Shown piece after piece: positions 59,603 through 64,000 of a DNA stretch of 64,000 nucleotides. The position numbers were made by a program, and so were the translations under genes. Positions within the stretch are counted from its first letter, which is position 1. Every line of letters begins with the position of its first letter. This DNA is from JBOGXA01 sp050694175 (GTDB lineage Bacteria; Actinomycetota; CADDZG01; WHSQ01). The stretch covers positions 1 to 64,000 of the forward strand of contig JBOGXA010000006.1 of the NCBI GenBank assembly GCA_050694175.1. The letters are read 5' to 3'. A model generated the notes under the pieces. The model saw only the letters and a program-made list of their open reading frames with translations, ran no database searches and was not told the DNA's origin.

Positions 59603-60565
59603 ATGCGCGTTGCCGTGACCGGAGCGGCCGGCTTCATCGGCTCCCATCTCTGCGAGCGCCTCGTCCACGACGGGCACGAGGCGATCGGCATCGACAACTT
59701 CGACGATTTCTACGCCGCGGCGGTGAAACGCGCCAACCTCGGGGCGTTGACTCGGGCCGCCGGCTTCAAGTTGTGCGAGGCCGATATCCGCGATCGCATT
59801 GCGATCGAGCGTGCACTTGCCGGAGCGGATGCGGTCATACATCTGGCCGCGCGCGCCGGCGTCAGACCGTCGTTCGCGCTCACGTCTCTGTACGCGGACG
59901 TAAACGTCACGGGGACGGCCGTGATTCTCGAGGCTATGAGCAAGCTGCAAGTGCCCCATCTGATCTTTGGGTCGTCGTCGTCCGTGTACGGGCGCGGCGC
60001 GGAGACACCGTTTCGAGAGGCCGGCGGACTGGGGGAGCCCGCTTCTCCGTACGCATCCACGAAGGTCGCCGGGGAGATGCTCTGCCGCAACTACTCGACT
60101 CGAATCGAGCGCACGACAGTGCTGAGGTTCTTTACCGTCTACGGGCCCCGGCAGCGGCCGGACCTCGCCATCCACAAGTTCGCGCGACTGATCCTTGCCG
60201 AACGGCCGATCCCGGTGTTCGGATCCCTGGACTCGTTTCGCGACTACACATTTATCGACGACATCGTCGAGGGGGTCGTAACCGCGTTGAGAGTCGAGGA
60301 GGCGTACGCCACGTTCAACCTAGGAAGCGGAGATCCAATCACTCTCGGCGCCATGATCGAGCACCTCGAGAAGGCCCTCGGCCGTTCGGCCACGCGTGAC
60401 ATGCTGCCGGCCCAGGAAGGCGATCTGTACGGAACTTGGGCCGACGTCGGCGCCGCTCGCAGCGCGCTCGGCTATGAGCCGCGCTGGAACTTCGAGGAAG
60501 GATCTCAACGATTTGCGGACTGGATGCTCGCTAGCTCGAGCGCGGTGGGAGGGGGTTTGACATGA
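59603..60565 (+). CDS. NAD-dependent sugar nucleotide epimerase (UDP-glucuronate 4-epimerase-like)
   Basis: 320 residues. MRVAVTGAAGFIGSHLCERL, IGIDNFDDFYAAAVK (insert typical of UDP-glucuronate epimerases), SSSSVYGRG, YASTKVAGEML and FFTVYGPRQRPD. It would interconvert UDP-GlcA and UDP-GalA. The overlap with the ugd-like gene by 4 bp (ATGA) supports this role in one pathway. AGGAGGG precedes the ATG. Confidence 0.88.
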   Translation: MRVAVTGAAGFIGSHLCERLVHDGHEAIGIDNFDDFYAAAVKRANLGALTRAAGFKLCEADIRDRIAIERALAGADAVIHLAARAGVRPSFALTSLYADVNVTGTAVILEAMSKLQVPHLIFGSSSSVYGRGAETPFREAGGLGEPASPYASTKVAGEMLCRNYSTRIERTTVLRFFTVYGPRQRPDLAIHKFARLILAERPIPVFGSLDSFRDYTFIDDIVEGVVTALRVEEAYATFNLGSGDPITLGAMIEHLEKALGRSATRDMLPAQEGDLYGTWADVGAARSALGYEPRWNFEEGSQRFADWMLASSSAVGGGLT

Positions 60566-61875
60566 AGGTTGGTGTAATCGGGACGGGCCACGTTGGGTTG
60601 ATTACCTGCGTGTCGTTGACCGCACTCGGCCATGACGTCGTCGGCACGGATCAAGATGGCGAGAAGGTAGACCTTCTCAGCCAGGGAGCGGTTCCCTTTT
60701 ACGAGCCGGGCGTAAAGGGTTTCTTGAGGAGAGGCCTGGCGAGCGGCAAGCTCAGGTTCACGACGGATCCGGCTGAAGCAATCGAAGGATCAGAGGCAGT
60801 TCTCATCTCCGTCGGGACCCCCCCGCGCGCGTCGGGGGACGCGAACCTCGTGGCCGTTGAACGGGCCGCCAAGGTCGTAGCGCGGCACGCCGACGGGAGC
60901 TGTGTGGTCATCGAGAAATCGACCGTCCCGACCGGCACCGCCCATCGCCTTCGGCTAGCGCTTAATCGCGAGAACGGGGGCCGTGCCAAACAGCTCGAGG
61001 TTGTCTCCAACCCGGAGTTCCTGAGGGAGGGCAAGGCAATGTACGACGCCCTTCACCCCGACCGCATCCTGATCGGCGCCGAGTCCGAGTGGGCTTTCGA
61101 GACGATGCGGAGGCTCTACGAGCCTCTGATTTCGAGAGGTTGCAACTACATCGAAACCGACATCGCCACCGCCGAACTTGCCAAACACGCGTCCAACGCG
61201 TTTCTCGCGCTCAAGATCTCGTATGCAAACGCGCTCGCCCGCCTGTGCGAGCGCGCCGGGGCCGATGTTGTCTCGGTCGTCGACGTCATGGGAACAGATC
61301 CCCGGATCGGCAAGGCGTCGTTAAACGCCGGTCTCGGCTACGGAGGGTCCTGCTTCCCCAAGGATCTCCAGGCGTTCCACCGCCTCGCAGCCCGGCTGGG
61401 CTACGACTTCCCTCTCCTCAACGAGATCCGTCGCATCAACGACGAAACGGTGGATGTTGCGGTTGAAAAGGTCAGAGAGGCCGTGTGGAACCTCGAGGAC
61501 AAGCGGGTTGCGCTGTTCGGCCTTGCCTTCAAGCCGGGCACCGACGACGTGCGTTTTGCGCCGGCGCTGGCCCTCGCCAAACAGCTCTTGGGTGAGGAGG
61601 CACGCGTCGTCGGTTACGACCCACAAGCGGGGGCCACAGCCAAGAGCGAGGTCCCGGACCTGGAGATCGCGCTCGATCCCTATGAGGCGGCCCGCGGAGC
61701 TCATTGCCTTGTCCTGTGCACAGAATGGGACGAGTTCGGCGCGCTCGACTGGGGTCGAATCAAAGAGCTGATGGCCTACCCCGTCGTCGTGGACGGCCGG
61801 AATTATCTGGACTCCACAGCGTTGGGTGAGCTTGGCTTCAGCTACTACCCGATGGGCCGACCGGCGATCGTCTAG
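60562..61875 (+). CDS. ugd: UDP-glucose 6-dehydrogenase
   Basis: 437 residues. MKVGVIGTGHVGLITCVSL, FYEPGVKGFL, ISVGTPPRASGDANL, and catalytic Cys ~264 in GYGGSCFPKDLQAF. The GGSCFPKD form and PxKxGTDDVRFAPAL segment (here FKPGTDDVRFAPAL) match UDP-glucose dehydrogenases. It makes UDP-GlcA, the substrate for the upstream epimerase. The pair supplies uronic acids to the glycan. Confidence 0.92.
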   Translation: MKVGVIGTGHVGLITCVSLTALGHDVVGTDQDGEKVDLLSQGAVPFYEPGVKGFLRRGLASGKLRFTTDPAEAIEGSEAVLISVGTPPRASGDANLVAVERAAKVVARHADGSCVVIEKSTVPTGTAHRLRLALNRENGGRAKQLEVVSNPEFLREGKAMYDALHPDRILIGAESEWAFETMRRLYEPLISRGCNYIETDIATAELAKHASNAFLALKISYANALARLCERAGADVVSVVDVMGTDPRIGKASLNAGLGYGGSCFPKDLQAFHRLAARLGYDFPLLNEIRRINDETVDVAVEKVREAVWNLEDKRVALFGLAFKPGTDDVRFAPALALAKQLLGEEARVVGYDPQAGATAKSEVPDLEIALDPYEAARGAHCLVLCTEWDEFGALDWGRIKELMAYPVVVDGRNYLDSTALGELGFSYYPMGRPAIV

Positions 61876-62084
61876 TCGATAGCGCCCCAGCTGTGGAAGC
61901 ACCGGCGGGGCCTACACCAGGGGCCATTCGGCCGACGAGTTTCCCTACCGCGCTCGCACCCCGGCGACGGAGAAAAGATACGGCGGCGAAACGTTATGCC
62001 TTGTGAGCGGCCGGACCATCATTGTCTCCTCGAAAGTAGTGGGCCGCGGGAGAAACGGCTCCTCGGGGAAAGGGAGGCGATGCT

Positions 62085-62555
62085 GTGGAAGAGGGTCACG
62101 AGCTCCATGAGGAGCACGCATCGGTATCGAGGAGATCGGCGCTCAAGCGCTTAGGAGCGGGGGCCGCGCTGGTGTGGTCGGCGCCCGTTCTGCAGTCGCT
62201 TGCCAGCCCCGCTCACGCCCAAGCTTCTCCGACGGCAACGTGTGCGTCATGTTCGGATGTCCCGTGTACCGGCCAGACGCTCTGTCAGGAGTCCGGAAAC
62301 GCCTGCCTCGGTGGGGTGTGTGGCTGTGTGAAGACAACCGAGGGAGACTGCTTCTGCTACTGCAACTTCAGTTGTGGTTCGGTCCCGACCTGCAGCAGCA
62401 GTGCTGACTGCCCGAGCGGCCAGCGGTGCTCGACTCTGACGTGCTGCGGCGGACCGCCGGGATCTTGCTTGCCGCCGTGCCCGAACCCGGCCCCGTTCAG
62501 CAATGCGAACGTGGAGATCGGAAAGGGCAACAAGGACGCTCTAGGCGTCAGCTAG
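62085..62555 (+). CDS. Tat-exported Cys-rich small protein C
   Basis: 156 residues. SRRSALKRLGAGAALVWSAP, then VLQSLASPAHAQ (AHA-Q cleavage). The mature chain of about 110 residues has 18 Cys, clustered (CASCSD, GVCGCV, CFCYCN, CSTLTCC), and ends KDALGVS with a C-terminal Ser. No domain is recognised; it resembles EGF/knottin-like secreted proteins in Cys density only. The GTG start has AAGGGAGG upstream. A GGGGCCCC hairpin and kinase C follow. Confidence 0.85.
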   Translation: MEEGHELHEEHASVSRRSALKRLGAGAALVWSAPVLQSLASPAHAQASPTATCASCSDVPCTGQTLCQESGNACLGGVCGCVKTTEGDCFCYCNFSCGSVPTCSSSADCPSGQRCSTLTCCGGPPGSCLPPCPNPAPFSNANVEIGKGNKDALGVS

Positions 62556-62572
62556 GATCCGATGCTTTGGTC

Positions 62573-62596
62573 GACGGGGCCCCACGGGGCCCCGTC
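62573..62596 (+). terminator. GACGGGGCCCC / GGGGCCCCGTC stem-loop
   Basis: GACGGGGCCCC (62573-62583) pairs with GGGGCCCCGTC (62586-62596); the real loop is probably 4 bases (CACG). It lies 18 bp after the Tat protein C stop. Very GC-rich, no T run. It parallels the hairpins after Tat protein B and after the small basic gene. Confidence 0.7.
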
Positions 62597-62742
62597 GGCG
62601 CGTGCGTGACCACCTCTTGGCTCGCAGTCGCAGAGGTGATCGCATTCAGACCGGCAACGGCGAAACACTCCCGTCACCCGGGCATCCGCGAAATCGACAC
62701 TCCAGGTGGGAAGGGCATGCGACAAGAAAGCGGGAGACGAGT

Positions 62743-63696
62743 ATGAAGCTCGGAGCCCTGGGGGCCATGCGCCCGGACGTGGATGGCCGGCGCCATCCCT
62801 CGAAGGGGCCCTCTGAGGAAGTAGACGAGGGACGGTGGCGAGAGGCGAGCTTCCGCGTCCTCTCCTACTACTTCGAGCTCAGGTGGAACCACGAGGCCAT
62901 GGGTCGACAAGCGCATCGGGTGCTCCGCCGCTTTGAGGTGGCGGACGACTACGGTGAGGCCCTCAACGCACCGATCCCGGGCTTCCCCCGCCGCTATTCG
63001 CTTGTCCACCGAGAGGATGAAAAGCCCACCTATGCCCTTCTGTTGGGGGACAAGGAGCTGACCGCCTCGGAACTAGCGGGCGTTGTGCTCGAGCACCTGT
63101 TCTGGCACGTCAATACCCAGGCGCTTCGCACCACCGGGGACTTCTTTCTGATTCACTCCGGCGCGGTCACCACCCCTGCGGGGGCCGGATTGTTGCTGCC
63201 CGGCTCGCCCGGCGCGGGCAAGACCACACTCGTGACCGCACTCGTCCAAGCCGGTTTCGGCTACCTGTCCGACGAGGCGGCTGCGATCGACCCCGTCTCG
63301 CGGCTGGTGTATGCCTACCCGCGCCCACTTGCGCTCAAGAGCCCGCCGGATCGTCTCTTCCCCGAGCTGAGATCGCTGAGCACCCAGCCGGATCTCGCCT
63401 GGGGCACTTGGCACCTCGATCCCGACGACATCCGTCCGGGATGCGTTTCGGGGCCGGCGGAGATCCGGTTCGTGGTCCTGCCGCGTTATGAGCAGGGGCA
63501 GCCCACGGAGATCACCCCGGTCGGCGCGGCCGAAATCGCTGTGGAGCTGGGGCGTAACTCCCTCGGACTGGCGCGCTATCGAGGCCGGGCCTTGCCCCTG
63601 CTGGCCGACGTCGCCCGCTCCGCCGCGGCACACCGGCTCGTGTTCGGTCGCCTCGACGAAGCCGTGGCAGCGATCGCCGACCTCACTGCCGTGTAG
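62743..63696 (+). CDS. HprK-like (HPr-kinase-related) P-loop kinase, copy C
   Basis: About 317 residues. N-terminal domain with SFRVLSYYFELRWN; then GDFFLIHSGAV, P-loop PGSPGAGKTTLVTALV (Lys ~160), GFGYLSDEAAAID and YAYPRPLAL, matching copy B closely. The ATG at 62743 has GGGAGACG upstream; an open frame from 62602 is not used. Kinase C follows Tat protein C, just as kinase B follows Tat protein B, so each is probably paired with its own exported protein. Confidence 0.87.
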   Translation: MKLGALGAMRPDVDGRRHPSKGPSEEVDEGRWREASFRVLSYYFELRWNHEAMGRQAHRVLRRFEVADDYGEALNAPIPGFPRRYSLVHREDEKPTYALLLGDKELTASELAGVVLEHLFWHVNTQALRTTGDFFLIHSGAVTTPAGAGLLLPGSPGAGKTTLVTALVQAGFGYLSDEAAAIDPVSRLVYAYPRPLALKSPPDRLFPELRSLSTQPDLAWGTWHLDPDDIRPGCVSGPAEIRFVVLPRYEQGQPTEITPVGAAEIAVELGRNSLGLARYRGRALPLLADVARSAAAHRLVFGRLDEAVAAIADLTAV

Positions 63697-63800
63697 GCGT
63701 CCTCTCCGAAGATGAGACCCTGAGGTTGTCAACACAGGACGAATCGGCTACGTCGTTATGAGTCGTCGTATGAATTGCCTACTAGGAGGAGCCGATACCG

Positions 63801-63863
63801 ATGAGATATTTTCGACTACCTATTTTGATTGACTGCCCTCGATTGGAAGGGAGGGTCGCATGA
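63801..63863 (+). CDS. Possible 20-residue peptide gene 1
   Basis: AGGAGGAG lies 9 bases before ATG 63801. The peptide is MRYFRLPILIDCPRLEGRVA. Its TGA overlaps the next ATG (ATGA). No homologue is recognised. Too short to be sure; the strong ribosome site and coupling are the only support. Confidence 0.35.
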   Translation: MRYFRLPILIDCPRLEGRVA

Positions 63864-63916
63864 CTGAGGAAGACAAGCGCGAGAAGACTTGGATTCAGAA
63901 GCCGGGCAATGCCTGA
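63860..63916 (+). CDS. Possible 18-residue peptide gene 2
   Basis: GGGAGGG lies 5 bases before ATG 63860. The peptide is MTEEDKREKTWIQKPGNA: charged N-terminal half, then a TWIQKPG segment. The K/R-rich start with an aromatic and a Pro nearby loosely recalls RiPP leader motifs (YxxP), but the spacing is WxxxP and no known precursor family matches. Its TGA is directly followed by the next ATG. Confidence 0.4.
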   Translation: MTEEDKREKTWIQKPGNA

Positions 63917-64000
63917 ATGGACAAACTTGACCACCTAGGTTGGGTGGCCAGCAGCACTCTCGACGTCGGGGACACCGTGTTCGAGATTCGTTCGACCTCT
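63917..64000 (+). CDS. N-terminus of a possible fourth HprK-like protein (cut by window end)
   Basis: Twenty-eight codons are visible, starting MDKLDHLGWVASS and containing VGDTVFEIRSTS. The strand pattern resembles the first strands of kinases B and C (YDFAGYRFRVVSD, LSYYFELRWN). The P-loop is outside the window, so this is inference. The ATG follows the micro-ORF stop immediately, indicating coupling. Confidence 0.5.
   Translation, partial: MDKLDHLGWVASSTLDVGDTVFEIRSTS

Noticed and set aside
1..64000. CRISPR arrays, insertion sequences, tRNA or rRNA genes
   Set aside because: No regularly spaced repeat array, transposase motif, or recognisable structural RNA was seen on either strand by reading; a tRNAscan or Infernal run would be decisive.

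Overview
The window is about 64 kb of GC-rich bacterial DNA with many GTG starts, ATGA/GTGA gene overlaps and strong Shine-Dalgarno sites. No rRNA or tRNA gene was seen. Gene content (ABC-type and Wzx/Wzy-type glycan genes, Tat-exported proteins, NarL/LuxR regulators, an actinobacterial-style proline cluster) suggests an uncultured Actinomycetota, possibly Thermoleophilia-like. That placement is inference; there is no marker gene in the window that fixes it.

Layout. 1-8.6 kb holds housekeeping or accessory genes: a VOC protein, an FAD-linked oxidase, an NTF2-like protein, a chromate transporter, an MBL-fold hydrolase lying between a broken and an intact copy of a YihY/BrkB gene, and a CNNM/CorC-type protein. 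8.8-11.7 kb is a small operon: an Arg-rich 47-residue peptide, a hairpin, an ABC exporter and a Ser/Thr kinase. 11.8-15.1 kb is proline synthesis, with proB-proA on the minus strand and divergent proC. 15.2-17.6 kb is a tandem pair of glycosyltransferases.

17.8-22.5 kb is a regulatory and peptide-handling island: three LuxR/NarL-type regulators, three PqqD-like proteins, one HprK-like kinase and one Tat-exported Cys-containing protein. A 24-bp element recurs upstream of three of these transcription units. 22.5-63 kb is a large envelope/exopolysaccharide locus: a Wzc-like chain-length protein, nucleotide-sugar dehydrogenases and epimerases, eight glycosyltransferases counting the 15-17 kb pair, an initiating sugar transferase, a Wzm/Wzt ABC exporter, Wzy-like membrane proteins, four sulfotransferases, an acyl module (two alpha/beta hydrolases, acyl-CoA dehydrogenase, AMP ligase, ACP) that resembles exosortase-A-associated genes but has no exosortase in view, and a Tat-exported G8/beta-helix protein. 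The product is probably a sulfated, possibly acylated polysaccharide.

From 56.8 kb to the end the kinase/Tat-protein theme returns: an NTP_transf_5-type nucleotidyltransferase, two more pairs of [Tat-exported Cys-rich protein - hairpin - HprK-like kinase], and at the edge a possible fourth kinase preceded by two overlapping micro-ORFs. The most interesting signal is this dispersed set (HprK-like kinases, PqqD-like proteins, Tat-leader Cys-rich proteins, a nucleotidyltransferase and LuxR regulators sharing an operator-like element) embedded in a glycan locus. It resembles parts of known RiPP-tailoring and HPr-rel-A systems, but none of the usual RiPP cyclase, leader protease or radical SAM enzymes is present.
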